A stretch of 64,000 nt of DNA from Capsulimonas corticalis (GCF_003574315.2 NZ_AP025739.1:1302001-1366000), one strand, 5' to 3'. Shown: positions 35,246 to 44,418, numbered from the stretch's first letter. The notes: generated by a model not told the origin, from the sequence alone. Made by a program: numbers and translations.

Positions 35246-35317
35246 GCGCTGAGAGTTGAAGCCGCCCGCAAAACACGGCAGGGCGAGGGCGGCGAGTATA
35301 AGGGCGAAGGCGAAGGT

Positions 35318-35348
35318 CCGGCGGAGCGCCGGCGGAGCGCCGGCGGAG
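35318..35348. repeat. 11-bp tandem repeat that breaks the GH95 reading frame
   Basis: The unit CGCCGGCGGAG occurs at 35327 and 35338, with nine bases of another at 35318. Removing one unit joins ATG 35358 (AGGA upstream) to the GH95 frame and gives MILTPPALRRTFAFALILA, a normal signal peptide. The extra unit shifts the frame. Slipped-strand change or an assembly error are both possible. Confidence 0.85.
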
Positions 35349-35472
35349 TGAGGATCATTCTCGAAGTCCTAAATTTTGTCTTAAGATCAATCAGTCGGGC
35401 AATCGTTGCAATAGATATTACGAATGCGAGCCTTCGTCACAGGGGCGAATGCGCGCAGCGCGGGCATGCAAT

Positions 35473-35535
35473 ATTATAGGGTAAAGATCGGCCACGGTCA
35501 ACCTCCGTATTGTGATTTCTCCTGTGAATTTGTGA
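35473..35535 (-). promoter_or_regulatory. AraC promoter module 2 (GH95 gene)
   Basis: Minus-strand TCACAA boxes begin at 35535 and 35515 (20 bp apart). The second is 14 bp before -35 TTGACC (35501-35496), then 17 bp, then -10 TATAAT (35478-35473). Geometry is identical to the other modules. It points toward the GH95 start at 35358. Confidence 0.75.
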
Positions 35536-35555
35536 TGTCCTGGGATCGATCGCGC

Positions 35556-35592
35556 AAAAAAGCCTCGCGAAGCGCGCTTCGCGAGGCTTTTT
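35556..35592 (-). terminator. Strong intrinsic terminator after prepilin gene 2
   Basis: An 11-bp perfect stem (GCCTCGCGAAG/CTTCGCGAGGC) with loop CGCG, with six T on the minus strand and five T on the plus strand. It ends the prepilin transcript 22 bp after its stop and insulates the GH95 promoter. Confidence 0.85.
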
Positions 35593-35613
35593 CCGTGCGG
35601 CGATCCAAAACGC

Positions 35614-36402
35614 CTATTTGTACTTGTTGGCGGCGTTCTGCAAAATGTTCAGACAGTTGTCCAGACCGGAGCCGGTGTAGTTCAGGCCACGGCGGTTCCA
35701 CATATTGACGGCGCCCGCGCCGCCCATGCTGGGGTTCCCGGCGCTGTCCGCGACGTTGCTGATTGTCTGGAAGGGCAGCAGCGCCTTCACATGACCGTCG
35801 GAGAACAAGATATTCGCATGGCCGGTATGACCAAAAAACAGCGTGGGGTTATTGCCGCCGATGTTATCGGGCATATGCGAGTCGCGCCAGTAATTTCCCG
35901 TAATCCGCAGATCCGTGTTGCTGGAGTTGCTCTCAAACACGGCGATGGTGTTCGACGGCGCGTCGAAGTCCGCCAGGGTCGGCCCGGCAAACCCGCGTTG
36001 TCCGAACGCGCCCAGGCTTCCGTCGTTGTCCGTGTTGACGTTGTAGGAAACACGGCTCTTTTTGTCGACATCGTCGTCGTTCATCGATGTGGAAGACAAA
36101 GAGTTGGACGGGCAGGTGAATACGCCGTAACTCTTGATATACGGCTGAAGCAAGTTCTCCCAGTTCGGACCGAAGTTGTCCTGATTGTTCGGACTCATGC
36201 GTCCGGAAGGCATGGTCTCATCGTTGTCCTGGGCGTACTGCATAATGCCCAGGCCGATCTGCTTCAAATTGCTGGCGCAGCTGGTCTGGCGGGCCTTTTC
36301 GCGCGCCTTGGCGAAAACGGGAAAGAGAATAGCGGCAAGAATCGCGATAATAGCGATGACAACGAGTAGTTCGATCAGAGTGAAAGCGGAATTTCGCTTC
36401 AT
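35614..36402 (-). CDS. DUF1559 prepilin-like protein 2
   Basis: 262 residues from ATG 36402. [18 protein letters not shown] is the prepilin leader and helix, then [20 protein letters not shown] and YAQDNDET. The end has [17 protein letters not shown], the DUF1559 H-X9-DG motif. It is a likely substrate of prepilin peptidase, inserted in the inner membrane and displayed on a pseudopilus. Its promoter is AraC module 3 (36482-36544), so it appears co-regulated with GH95 and GH130. It is followed by a strong terminator and so is probably monocistronic. Confidence 0.93.
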   Translation of the reverse strand: MKRNSAFTLIELLVVIAIIAILAAILFPVFAKAREKARQTSCASNLKQIGLGIMQYAQDNDETMPSGRMSPNNQDNFGPNWENLLQPYIKSYGVFTCPSNSLSSTSMNDDDVDKKSRVSYNVNTDNDGSLGAFGQRGFAGPTLADFDAPSNTIAVFESNSSNTDLRITGNYWRDSHMPDNIGGNNPTLFFGHTGHANILFSDGHVKALLPFQTISNVADSAGNPSMGGAGAVNMWNRRGLNYTGSGLDNCLNILQNAANKYK

Positions 36403-36481
36403 AATATTGATCCCCCAAGATGGCTGAATAGAGATAAAGAGATTTGGGATACCAAAGCGTTCCCTGTAGTCGCGTGACACC

Positions 36482-36544
36482 ATTATAGAAGGGCGCGTGA
36501 GAACGGTCAAGGTGGCAATTGTGATATTTAGTATTATTTTGTGA
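36482..36544 (-). promoter_or_regulatory. AraC promoter module 3 (prepilin 2)
   Basis: Minus-strand TCACAA at 36544 and TCACAATTGCC at 36524, 20 bp apart; 14 bp from the second box to -35 TTGACC (36510-36505); 17-bp spacer; -10 TATAAT (36487-36482). It directs transcription of the prepilin gene at 36402. Confidence 0.78.
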
Positions 36545-36551
36545 TGTCGTC

Positions 36552-37568
36552 TTACTCGATGGTATTTCGCTGAGGAGGAAGCGCATCATGGAGGAAGATC
36601 TGTGAGAGGGGCAGGAAGCCGCGCTGGCGGAACTCGCTGGGCGTCATCTGCGTAACCTGACGGAAGGCGTGGACGAAGTTGGAGTATTCGGTATAGCCGA
36701 GCTGCGCGGCGATGGTTTTGATCGGCGCATCGGTGTCCTTGAGCAGGAGACAGGCTTTGCGGATGCGCTGCTCCAGGCAGAATTGCCGGGGCGACATGCC
36801 GACTCGGCGCTGAAAGCAGCGCGACAGATGCTCCCGGCTGACCCCCAGGGCGCGCGCGACATCCTGCACCGAGATATCCTCGCCGGTGCTCATGATCGGG
36901 ATCGCGCGGCGCACCAGATCGATCACGGGGTCCGTCTCTTCCTTCGCCCGTCCGGCCGCCGTCAGCGCCAGCAGCAGCTCCATCACCATCTGCGCGCCGT
37001 CGGCCATATGGATGTTCGTAATCCCATGCCCCAACGCCTCATACGCCAGCAGCCGCTTAATAATCGGCGTGTCGGGCGGCAGGGAGTAAATCGGCCCATA
37101 TTTATTGACCAGCGCCCGGGTCATGGCGTGGGCGGGCAGGCCGTTATAGTTGAACGCCAGAAACCGCCATGGCTCGCGCGTATCCGGGGGATAGAAATAG
37201 GCGGCGTCGGCGTTGTCTTTTTCCACCAGAAACGCCTGCCCTTCCGGAACGGAGTAAATCCCGGAGGCGTCGGAAAAGCCTCCCACACCCGACAGGGTGT
37301 AGCAAAAGTAGCGATAATTTTCAAACTGGCTGTATTTGCAGTCGTTCCGATAAAGCGGGCTGCGCACCACCTGCGCGCTGATATCGATCGGGCGCGGCAT
37401 CATCGGCGCGTCTTCCAGCACGTGAAAATGGGTGCGCCAGAGATGCTGGAAGGTCGTAAAGTGCAGGCGGCCGTGCCGATCGATTTCTTCCGGGGGAACG
37501 AAAAGCGCCGCGATCTGAGGCAGCTCGTCCGGCTTCGGGAGATCGGCGGGAGCAGGGGATTCGTTCAT
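36552..37568 (-). CDS. AraC-family regulator, paralogue 2 of 3
   Basis: 338 residues from ATG 37568 (the frame is open to TTG 37613, inside an operator-like sequence). Same layout as the paralogues at 24027 and 43342: [57 protein letters not shown] in the sensor part; HTHs [18 protein letters not shown] and [20 protein letters not shown] at the end. It lies between two prepilin genes that both carry the TCACAA module, upstream and downstream. It is a strong candidate for the activator of the module; the effector is unknown. Confidence 0.92.
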   Translation of the reverse strand: MNESPAPADLPKPDELPQIAALFVPPEEIDRHGRLHFTTFQHLWRTHFHVLEDAPMMPRPIDISAQVVRSPLYRNDCKYSQFENYRYFCYTLSGVGGFSDASGIYSVPEGQAFLVEKDNADAAYFYPPDTREPWRFLAFNYNGLPAHAMTRALVNKYGPIYSLPPDTPIIKRLLAYEALGHGITNIHMADGAQMVMELLLALTAAGRAKEETDPVIDLVRRAIPIMSTGEDISVQDVARALGVSREHLSRCFQRRVGMSPRQFCLEQRIRKACLLLKDTDAPIKTIAAQLGYTEYSNFVHAFRQVTQMTPSEFRQRGFLPLSQIFLHDALPPQRNTIE

Positions 37569-37597
37569 TCGCGTATCGTCTTTCCGGTCGGGCGAAG

Positions 37598-37660
37598 TCA
37601 CAATTGCACTCAAAAGATGATTTCTCTAGCGTTAACGCCGCTTGTCGATCATTGTATCAT
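37598..37660 (+). promoter_or_regulatory. AraC promoter module 4, decayed
   Basis: TCACAATTGCAC at 37598 keeps the distal box, but the position 20 bp on reads TGATTT. A -35-like TTAACG (37632) and -10 TATCAT (37655-37660) keep the 14-bp and 17-bp spacings. The 21-bp distal-box stretch is identical, bar one base, to 44356-44376. It may be a relic of a module like the GH130 one. Confidence 0.55.
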
Positions 37661-37747
37661 AAAAACCCCGAGAATATCGAAACAGGTCTTAACGCGGTAA
37701 TAGCAATTCTAACACTCCTAATCAGCGTCCAAATAATTCGTCTTAAG

Positions 37748-37810
37748 TCACAATCGCCCATGATTTATCACAATTGCGCCATTGACAGTACAATTGCGCT
37801 TCGTTATAAT
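37748..37810 (+). promoter_or_regulatory. AraC promoter module 5 (prepilin 3), consensus promoter
   Basis: TCACAATCGCCC at 37748 and TCACAATTGCGC at 37768; 14 bp to -35 TTGACA (37782-37787), 17 bp, -10 TATAAT (37805-37810). A third related site GTACAATTGCGC sits at 37788, again 20 bp on, inside the spacer. Both promoter hexamers are perfect consensus. Confidence 0.8.
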
Positions 37811-37900
37811 TTGTATGCGATCATCGATCACCTCATTGGCCTATGGCGCATTGCCGATCGCTGCAAATATCAATCTTTTTTTGTCGGGAGACCAAGTACT

Positions 37901-38653
37901 ATGAAACGCAATACAGGGTTTACGTTGATTGAGCTTCTAGTTGTCATCGCTATCATTGCGATTCTAGCCGCGATTTTGTTCCCGGTTTTCGCCAAAGCGC
38001 GCGAAAAGGCGCGTCAGGCGTCCTGCGCCTCGAACGAAAAGCAGATCGCCCTGGGACTGCTCCAATACGCCCAGGACAATGAGGAAACGAACCCGCCCAT
38101 CTATACGGACAGCGGCGGCTGCTGGCAGTATATTATCGATCCTTATGTCAAAAGCACCGGTCTCTACAAGTGCCCCTCCAACCCAAACCCCAACCCGTCG
38201 TACCGGGGGGCCAATGCGAATATCAGCGCCGACTACGCCGGCAATTGGACTTACTACGGCCTGTATGGAGCGTTCGGATACAACAACGCCGTCGGCCCGT
38301 CCCTCGCCAAGATGGACGCGCCCGCGCAGTTCATCACCGTGGCGGAATCGAACGCCAGTAATGGTCAGAACGGGCAGATCACAATCGACCGCACGGACCG
38401 CGCCCCTGGCCCCAGCATGAATGTGCTGTACGCCGGCCATACCGGCCAAACCAACTACCTGTTCGCCGATGGCCACGTCAAATCGCTGCGGCCCTTCGCC
38501 ACCATCGACGCCTCCGCCGGCGGAACCGCCTCCGTGAACTACTGGCGTATCGACGGCAAGCCGTTTACCGACAGCATGGCCGACAGCGGCGGCCTCAACG
38601 AACTGACCGCCGCGAAAGCGGAGCTGAACAGCGCCGTCAACACCTTCCACTAA
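37901..38653 (+). CDS. DUF1559 prepilin-like protein 3
   Basis: 250 residues from ATG 37901, with GGGAG upstream; the frame opens earlier (37604) but that part is promoter [21 protein letters not shown] is the prepilin leader; [20 protein letters not shown] and YAQDNEET follow; [17 protein letters not shown] near the end is the DUF1559 motif. It is transcribed from a consensus promoter with AraC-type boxes. Its role is probably pseudopilus or surface display, co-expressed with the secreted glycan enzymes. Confidence 0.93.
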   Translation: MKRNTGFTLIELLVVIAIIAILAAILFPVFAKAREKARQASCASNEKQIALGLLQYAQDNEETNPPIYTDSGGCWQYIIDPYVKSTGLYKCPSNPNPNPSYRGANANISADYAGNWTYYGLYGAFGYNNAVGPSLAKMDAPAQFITVAESNASNGQNGQITIDRTDRAPGPSMNVLYAGHTGQTNYLFADGHVKSLRPFATIDASAGGTASVNYWRIDGKPFTDSMADSGGLNELTAAKAELNSAVNTFH

Positions 38654-38844
38654 GTGTGCCGGACACTGAGCCTTGCATCAAAATCGCGCCCGAAATGCAT
38701 TCTGCATCCCTTCGAACGCTCCAGAAAGTGATCAACATCACATTCCAGAGATTCCCTTAGGGACGCATTGCGCTTCGAGGCGCGGTTTCCGTTCTCGGGG
38801 CGAGAGAGCATGATCGGTGCGTGATGACAAAGAAAGGTCAACAA

Positions 38845-40794
38845 ATGCAGCGATGTGACGACATAACGGAGACGGGCGGCCGCCCAGGCGCCGATTCTGA
38901 GAAGAATCGCATCAAATCTTATCGCAGGGCGATCGCCGTCGCCGCGATGTTCATGCCCATGGCTCTCGGACCCAGCCCCGCCCTGGCGCGCTACGATCCC
39001 CGGAGTTACAATCCCAGCGCCCCCACGTTTCTCGTAACCTACACGGCGCGCCAGAAGGCCGAGCAGCGCGTTCCCGGCGCGGCCATGATGGCGGAATTGG
39101 AGAGCGCGGCAAAGTCGGGCCAAGCGAGCTATACGATCAAACCCGGCGTTTATCGCATCACCGGCGGCCTCTGCGCTCTGGACGGCGTGCGCCACTTTAT
39201 ACTTCATTGCCGTAATGTCCATATCTGGATGGAAAACAATCCCGCCGCTCCCAGCTTGCGATGGATCACCCTGCGCAACTGCCAGGATATTACCGTGGAC
39301 GGGCCGGTCTTTCTGGACTCCGAACAGCTTCAGTTCATCCAGGGCGTCATCACAGGCGTGGACGCCGTGAACAAGACGATCGATATTCAGGTAACGCCCG
39401 GCTACGAAGCCAAAGACTTCCCCGCTCAGACCCAGGGCAATCTGAGTTGGCATTATAACCGCAAAGGCGAGTGTCTCACACGGCCCGTTTACACATCGTA
39501 TGTCAATCTGGACCCTGGCGATATCACCAAAAAGCGGCTCACGATCAAGCCCGAGTACTTCGACGGCCCGGCCAAGCGGCTCAAGGTCGGCGATTTGTTC
39601 CTAACCCATAATACTATCGATGGCGACAATACGCCGTTCGGCGTCGAGCGAGACACGCGCGACCTGGACCTGGAGGGCGTGCAGTGCTACTACGGCCCAA
39701 TGTGGGCGACGGTCGCCTCCAGCGGCAAGTTTATCAACCGGAACTGCTCCAACTACCGGGAGCCGGGAACCAACCGGCTCGGCGGATGCGCGGAGCCGCC
39801 GAACCTGGATAACGCCGACGAGCTGGTTTATGACGGCTGTAACTGCGGGCCAGGCCAGGACGACGGCGTCAACATCACCCGCCGCTACAGTCTGACGGCG
39901 GATCAGACCGGACCACGCACGCTTATCCTAGCCGTCAGACCCGCGCCGGGAGAAAGCATCGACTTTTACGACGGCGACTCCTACGCGCCCGAAGGAACGG
40001 CGCTCGTCGCCGCCGAGCCAACCCCGCTTGCCGATGACGCGCGGCGCACGCGGCTCATCCGCGATATTAACGCGATACAGGACGCCCACGGCTACGCGTG
40101 GCGTCTCCAGCCGGGCGATCTGCTTTGGTCCGTTCCGCTGGACCGGGATGTCAAGATTGCCCGCTTCTCCGCCGTGGACCGCTCCGGCGATCGGATCAAG
40201 AAGGCAACCATCCGAAACTGTTACTTCGCCGACATGAACGCGCAGGCGTTCTTCCTCAAAGCCAGCTCGATCCTGATGGAGAATAATGTCGTGGAGCGCG
40301 GGACCGGCCCCGCTTATCACGCCCAACTCTCGCCTTACTGGTGGGAAGGGCCAATGCCTCAGAACGTGACGATTCGAAATAACGTGAGCATCGACAACCC
40401 CAGCCGGTATGGGAACGACCGGCTGTTCTGGGACTGGGCGATCGGCTCCATCTGCGTGGAGGTCGGCGGCAACATGTCCGGCGTCGGCGACATCTCGCCG
40501 GTGACGATTGAGGGGAATCGTATCGTCCGCTCGACGGTCACGCCGATCGTAGTGAAGAACGCCAAAAACGTCGTCATTAGAAACAATCAGATCACCGCGC
40601 CGATGCCGGCGGCTCCCAAGGAGGCGCGAATCTACGGAGCCGTACCCGCAGGCGCCATTTATCTTGCCGCCGACAGCAACGTCCAAGTGTATGGAAACCA
40701 TTTGCTCGACGCGACGCCATTCTGTGCGACCCTGGTGGAATTGGGACCTTTTCTCGCCCCCGGCGCGGTCACGGGCGGCGACATCAAACACTAA
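38845..40794 (+). CDS. Secreted right-handed beta-helix protein (GH110/GH28-like)
   Basis: 649 residues from ATG 38845, with AAAGG 7 nt upstream. The signal segment IAVAAMFMPMALGPSPALA is preceded by about 35 polar residues, unusually long. The body is a beta-helix: WITLRNCQDITVDGPVFLD, LDLEGVQCYYGPMWATV, ELVYDGCNCGPGQDDGVNI, KKATIRNCYFADM, NVTIRNNVSIDNPSRYG, VVIRNNQITAP. GQDDGVN supplies the paired Asp seen in GH28/GH110-type helices, and SPYWWEGPMPQ is shared with the next gene (TYWGEGPQCK). It is probably a glycosidase cutting galactose-type side chains; the family is not certain. Confidence 0.72.
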   Translation: MQRCDDITETGGRPGADSEKNRIKSYRRAIAVAAMFMPMALGPSPALARYDPRSYNPSAPTFLVTYTARQKAEQRVPGAAMMAELESAAKSGQASYTIKPGVYRITGGLCALDGVRHFILHCRNVHIWMENNPAAPSLRWITLRNCQDITVDGPVFLDSEQLQFIQGVITGVDAVNKTIDIQVTPGYEAKDFPAQTQGNLSWHYNRKGECLTRPVYTSYVNLDPGDITKKRLTIKPEYFDGPAKRLKVGDLFLTHNTIDGDNTPFGVERDTRDLDLEGVQCYYGPMWATVASSGKFINRNCSNYREPGTNRLGGCAEPPNLDNADELVYDGCNCGPGQDDGVNITRRYSLTADQTGPRTLILAVRPAPGESIDFYDGDSYAPEGTALVAAEPTPLADDARRTRLIRDINAIQDAHGYAWRLQPGDLLWSVPLDRDVKIARFSAVDRSGDRIKKATIRNCYFADMNAQAFFLKASSILMENNVVERGTGPAYHAQLSPYWWEGPMPQNVTIRNNVSIDNPSRYGNDRLFWDWAIGSICVEVGGNMSGVGDISPVTIEGNRIVRSTVTPIVVKNAKNVVIRNNQITAPMPAAPKEARIYGAVPAGAIYLAADSNVQVYGNHLLDATPFCATLVELGPFLAPGAVTGGDIKH

Positions 40795-40897
40795 AGCATT
40801 CTTGACGAACCGACGAGCAATTCATACTATTCGCGAGAATTACGATCTGAAATCACGCCGCACGACTGACATCTTCGTCATACCTAAGGAGAAACGC

Positions 40898-43249
40898 ATG
40901 AAGTCCTATCTCAGAGTGATCGGCGCAGCCGCCGCGCTCTCCGCGACGCAAACCGCGGCGTTCGCCGCCACGTACAACGTACGAAACGCTCCGTATAACG
41001 CCACGGGAAACGGGTCCACGGATGACCGGGCGGCCATTCAGGCCGCGATCAACGCCGCCGCCAGCGCCGGTCCGAACAACACCGTCTATATTCCCGCCGG
41101 AACCTACGCGCTGAACAGCAGCGCGGCGACAAGCTGGCAGACGTTCTACATTCCGTCCAATGCGAGCGGCCTGACCATCCTGGGCGACGGCTCCAGCACG
41201 CTGCTTCTCTCCAACGGCGGCAACCGCGAGATTTTCTATTTAGATCATTGCGCCAATTGCAATTTTCAGAACTTCAATCTCGACCAGAAAGTCCCGAACC
41301 TGACACAGGGAACAATCACCGCCGTCAACACCAGCACTAACTCCGTCACCGTCAGCATCGACGCGGGATATCCGGCGCCAAACACCAGCTTTCTCATGGC
41401 GAGCAGCGGCTACACGCCCTCGCTTCTCGTGCTGACAGACCCCAAACGCAGCACTTACACCTGGTCGGAGACCCCGCAAATCAACAGCGTCGCCAGCGCG
41501 GGCAGCGGAAAATGGACCGTCAATCTGGGAAGCACGCCCAGCTCCAGCGACGTGAACAAGAAGTTCTTTATCTGGGGAAGCAATTCCGAGGGCTGGATGT
41601 TCAACATTCAGGGATGCAATAATGTCACGGTCCAGAACGTGAATGACTACTCCGCGCAGGGCTTTTATGTCAATCGGGCGACAGGGACGCTTAGCTTCAC
41701 CAACTTTTATATCGGATCGCCTCCGGGGTCCAATCGGCTCGGGCTGAACTCGGGCATGCAGGGCGTCAGCCGCGCGGATCTGGTGATGACCGGCTGCTCC
41801 ATCCTGCAAAGCAACGACGACGCCGTCAATCAGCTCACCGGAATCGATCATATTCTGGCGAAGCCGGCGCCGTCCACAGTTCAGGTCAGCGGCGGCGGCG
41901 ATTACCAGCCGGGGGACACGGTCTGCGTTTGGGATTACCGCAACCCCGCATCCCCCTATATCCGCGCCACGGCCCATATTGTGAGCACCCACGCCGACGG
42001 CGCGAATTTGGATGTCGTGCTGGACGCCGACGTGCAGATCGTGAACGTCGGCCCACAGCCCACCGGGCCGGGAAATCCGCAGGTTGCCCAGCAGAGCGAC
42101 GGGATCGACCGTCTGTGTGACCTTTCCGGCGGCGCCATCACCTTAACCAACTCGACCTTTGTCTCATCGTTCGCGCGCCCCTTGCTGGTCAAATCCGCCA
42201 AGAGCCTCACCATCACCGGCTGCAACATCTTAGGCGGCGATCAAGACGGCATTGAGGCCGGCATGGAAACGTACTGGGGCGAAGGTCCGCAGTGCAAGAA
42301 CGTGACGATCAAGAATAATACGTTCTCCGACATGGACGGATGCAGCGTGGACATCGGGATCTTCGCCACCAATGGGCCATCGGGACTCTCACACGATCAA
42401 ACCAATATCGACATCGAAAACAATCTGTTCCAGAATGGGGGCCAGCATGCCGTCTGGAACGACGTCATGCCGCGCGGAATCGCTCTCAGATTGGCGAACG
42501 CAAGCGGAGCGACGGTCAAGAATAACACGTTCAAAAACTTCTCGAACGCCAATATCGCCGTATTGACGTCGGACAACGTGAATATTACGGGCAATAACTT
42601 CGTCAATCCGCACCAAACGGCCCTCCCGGTGAATCGCAGTCAAGGGGCGGTCGATCCGGGCGCGGTGATCTGGATCGACAACTCGCAAAATGTCTCGCTG
42701 TCGAACAACGTGGTGTTCAGTCCCGGGTCGCATGAGACGGCGCTCGCCGAGGCGACGGCGAACAACTCCGGAATCAATGGTCTTTCGACCGGCGTCTACG
42801 TCTCCAGCGGCGTTCCGGTCGGCCATCGCATCGCGCTCAAGTCCGCCGTGTCCGGTAAGTACGTCTCCGTCAATCTCTATGGGGGAGATCCCAATCAGAA
42901 CGATCTCCAGGCGGCGTTCGCCGACAGCGCCCAGGGCTGGGAAATGTTTGATGTGGTGGATGCGGGCGGCGGCAATATCGCGCTCAAAAGCGAAGCGACC
43001 GGAAAGTACGTCACCGTGGATTTGAATCAGTCGAGCAAGGTTCTCCGCGCCGACCTCGCAACGGTCATCCAGGCATGGGAGACCATGAATTGGGTCGATC
43101 AAGGCGGCGGCGTCTTCGGGCTCAAGTCCGGCGCGAACGGGCTCTATGTGAGCTGCAACAACGGGGCGGGAAACATCCTGGAGGCGCAATGGGCTCAGAG
43201 CATCAGCACCTGGGAGCAATTCACCTGGGTGGACGCCGGCAAGTTCTGA
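40898..43249 (+). CDS. Secreted beta-helix glycosidase-like protein with fascin-like domain
   Basis: 783 residues from ATG 40898, with AAGGAG 6 nt upstream. Signal peptide about 1-23. The pectate-lyase-type start YNVRNAPYNATGNGSTDDRAAIQAAI and VYIPAGTY is followed by beta-helix coils with ILQSNDDAVNQ (paired Asp), VTIKNNTFSDMDG and VNITGNNFVNPHQ. About 640-783 hold three fascin-like repeats (SGKYVSVNLYGG, TGKYVTVDLNQS, NGLYVSCNNGAG). It shares layout with the preceding gene and is probably a tandem partner acting on the same extracellular glycan. Exact linkage unknown. Confidence 0.78.
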   Translation: MKSYLRVIGAAAALSATQTAAFAATYNVRNAPYNATGNGSTDDRAAIQAAINAAASAGPNNTVYIPAGTYALNSSAATSWQTFYIPSNASGLTILGDGSSTLLLSNGGNREIFYLDHCANCNFQNFNLDQKVPNLTQGTITAVNTSTNSVTVSIDAGYPAPNTSFLMASSGYTPSLLVLTDPKRSTYTWSETPQINSVASAGSGKWTVNLGSTPSSSDVNKKFFIWGSNSEGWMFNIQGCNNVTVQNVNDYSAQGFYVNRATGTLSFTNFYIGSPPGSNRLGLNSGMQGVSRADLVMTGCSILQSNDDAVNQLTGIDHILAKPAPSTVQVSGGGDYQPGDTVCVWDYRNPASPYIRATAHIVSTHADGANLDVVLDADVQIVNVGPQPTGPGNPQVAQQSDGIDRLCDLSGGAITLTNSTFVSSFARPLLVKSAKSLTITGCNILGGDQDGIEAGMETYWGEGPQCKNVTIKNNTFSDMDGCSVDIGIFATNGPSGLSHDQTNIDIENNLFQNGGQHAVWNDVMPRGIALRLANASGATVKNNTFKNFSNANIAVLTSDNVNITGNNFVNPHQTALPVNRSQGAVDPGAVIWIDNSQNVSLSNNVVFSPGSHETALAEATANNSGINGLSTGVYVSSGVPVGHRIALKSAVSGKYVSVNLYGGDPNQNDLQAAFADSAQGWEMFDVVDAGGGNIALKSEATGKYVTVDLNQSSKVLRADLATVIQAWETMNWVDQGGGVFGLKSGANGLYVSCNNGAGNILEAQWAQSISTWEQFTWVDAGKF

Positions 43250-43267
43250 CGCGGCGCCCTGCTTTGG

Positions 43268-43300
43268 GGCCTAAGGAGAAGTTCTGCTTCTCCTTAGGCC
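43268..43300. terminator. Perfect hairpin between convergent genes
   Basis: A 14-bp stem (GGCCTAAGGAGAAG/CTTCTCCTTAGGCC) with loop TTCTG lies between the beta-helix gene and the convergent AraC gene. No T-run, but the position suits a bidirectional 3' end. Confidence 0.65.
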
Positions 43301-43341
43301 ATGGATCTTGCACGCCCAGGTCCAAGCCTCCCCGCTTATCC

Positions 43342-44325
43342 CTATTCTCCGCCCGAAAACAACTGGGCCAGCGGCAGAAAGCCGCGCCGGCGAAACTCGG
43401 TCGGCGTCATATGCGTGACCTGACGAAACGCGTGGACGAAGTTGGAGTATTCAGCGTAACCGAGCTGCGCGGCGATCGTCTTGATTGACGCGTCCGTATC
43501 CTTGAGCAGCAGGCAGGCGCGACGGACCCGCTGCTCCAGGCAAAACTGGCGCGGCGACATGCCGACTCGGCGCTGAAAGCAGCGCGACAGATGCTCCCGA
43601 CTGACGCCCAGAGCGCGCGCGACATCCTGCACCACCGCCTCTTCTCCGTCGCCCATCATCGCGATTGCGCGGCGCACCAGTTCGATCACCGGATCGGTTT
43701 CCTCGCGCGCCCTCCCCACCGTCATCAGCGCCAGCAGCAGCTCCACCACCATCTGCGCGCCGTCCGCGACATGGATATTCGCGATCCCATGCCCGTTGGC
43801 CTCATACCCGAGAAGCCGCTTAATGATCGGAGTATCGGGGGATAACGCGTAAACCGGCCCATATTTCCCCACCACGGCGCGCGTCATCGCATGCGCCGGC
43901 AAACCGTTGAAATCGAACGCCAAAAACGTCCATGGCTCGACCCCATGGGGAGGATAGAAGTACGCAGCCTCAGCGTTATCTTTTTCAAGAAGAAAGGCGT
44001 GTCCTTGTGGAAGAAGATACGTACCGGACGCATCGCTCATCGCCCCCACGCCCGAGAGCGTATAGCAGAAGTAGCGAAAATCCTCATACTGCGTGTATTT
44101 GCAGTCGTTGCGATACCGCGCATCGGTCACGGTCTGGACGCTGACATGGATCGGACGCGGCAGCATCGCAGCGTCCTCCAGCGCATGAAAATAGGTGCTC
44201 CAGAGATACCGGTAGGTAAGGCTGTGGGCGCGGTGGTGACGCTCAATCTCCTCCGAAGAAACGGGGACCGCCACAATGGGAGGAAGCGCATCGGCGGTCG
44301 GCCACGGCGTGAAGGAATCGTTCAT
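43342..44325 (-). CDS. AraC-family regulator, paralogue 3 of 3
   Basis: 327 residues from ATG 44325 (TTG 44346 also possible). Sensor segments [40 protein letters not shown] and PIIKRLLGYEANGHGI match the paralogues at 24027 and 36552; HTHs [18 protein letters not shown] and [20 protein letters not shown]. It is closer to paralogue 2 than to 1. It is divergent from the GH130 gene, whose promoter (44356-44418) carries the paired TCACAA/TCACAT boxes, so it probably controls it and perhaps itself. Confidence 0.92.
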   Translation of the reverse strand: MNDSFTPWPTADALPPIVAVPVSSEEIERHHRAHSLTYRYLWSTYFHALEDAAMLPRPIHVSVQTVTDARYRNDCKYTQYEDFRYFCYTLSGVGAMSDASGTYLLPQGHAFLLEKDNAEAAYFYPPHGVEPWTFLAFDFNGLPAHAMTRAVVGKYGPVYALSPDTPIIKRLLGYEANGHGIANIHVADGAQMVVELLLALMTVGRAREETDPVIELVRRAIAMMGDGEEAVVQDVARALGVSREHLSRCFQRRVGMSPRQFCLEQRVRRACLLLKDTDASIKTIAAQLGYAEYSNFVHAFRQVTHMTPTEFRRRGFLPLAQLFSGGE

Positions 44326-44355
44326 AAACAGGCACGACTTTCCCAACGGAACAAA

Positions 44356-44418
44356 TCACAATCGCACTCAAAAGATCACATCACGGGCGTTGACGCTTCT
44401 GATTAATCATTGTATCAT
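44356..44418 (+). promoter_or_regulatory. AraC promoter module 6 (GH130 gene)
   Basis: TCACAATCGCAC at 44356 and TCACAT at 44376 (20 bp apart), 14 bp to -35 TTGACG (44390-44395), 17 bp, -10 TATCAT (44413-44418). Same geometry as the GDSL module, with which it shares -35 and -10 sequences. Confidence 0.75.

Noticed and set aside
37604-37900. Upstream extension of prepilin 3
   Set aside because: That stretch contains the promoter and operator boxes; the prepilin leader must be at the N-terminus, which fits ATG 37901.
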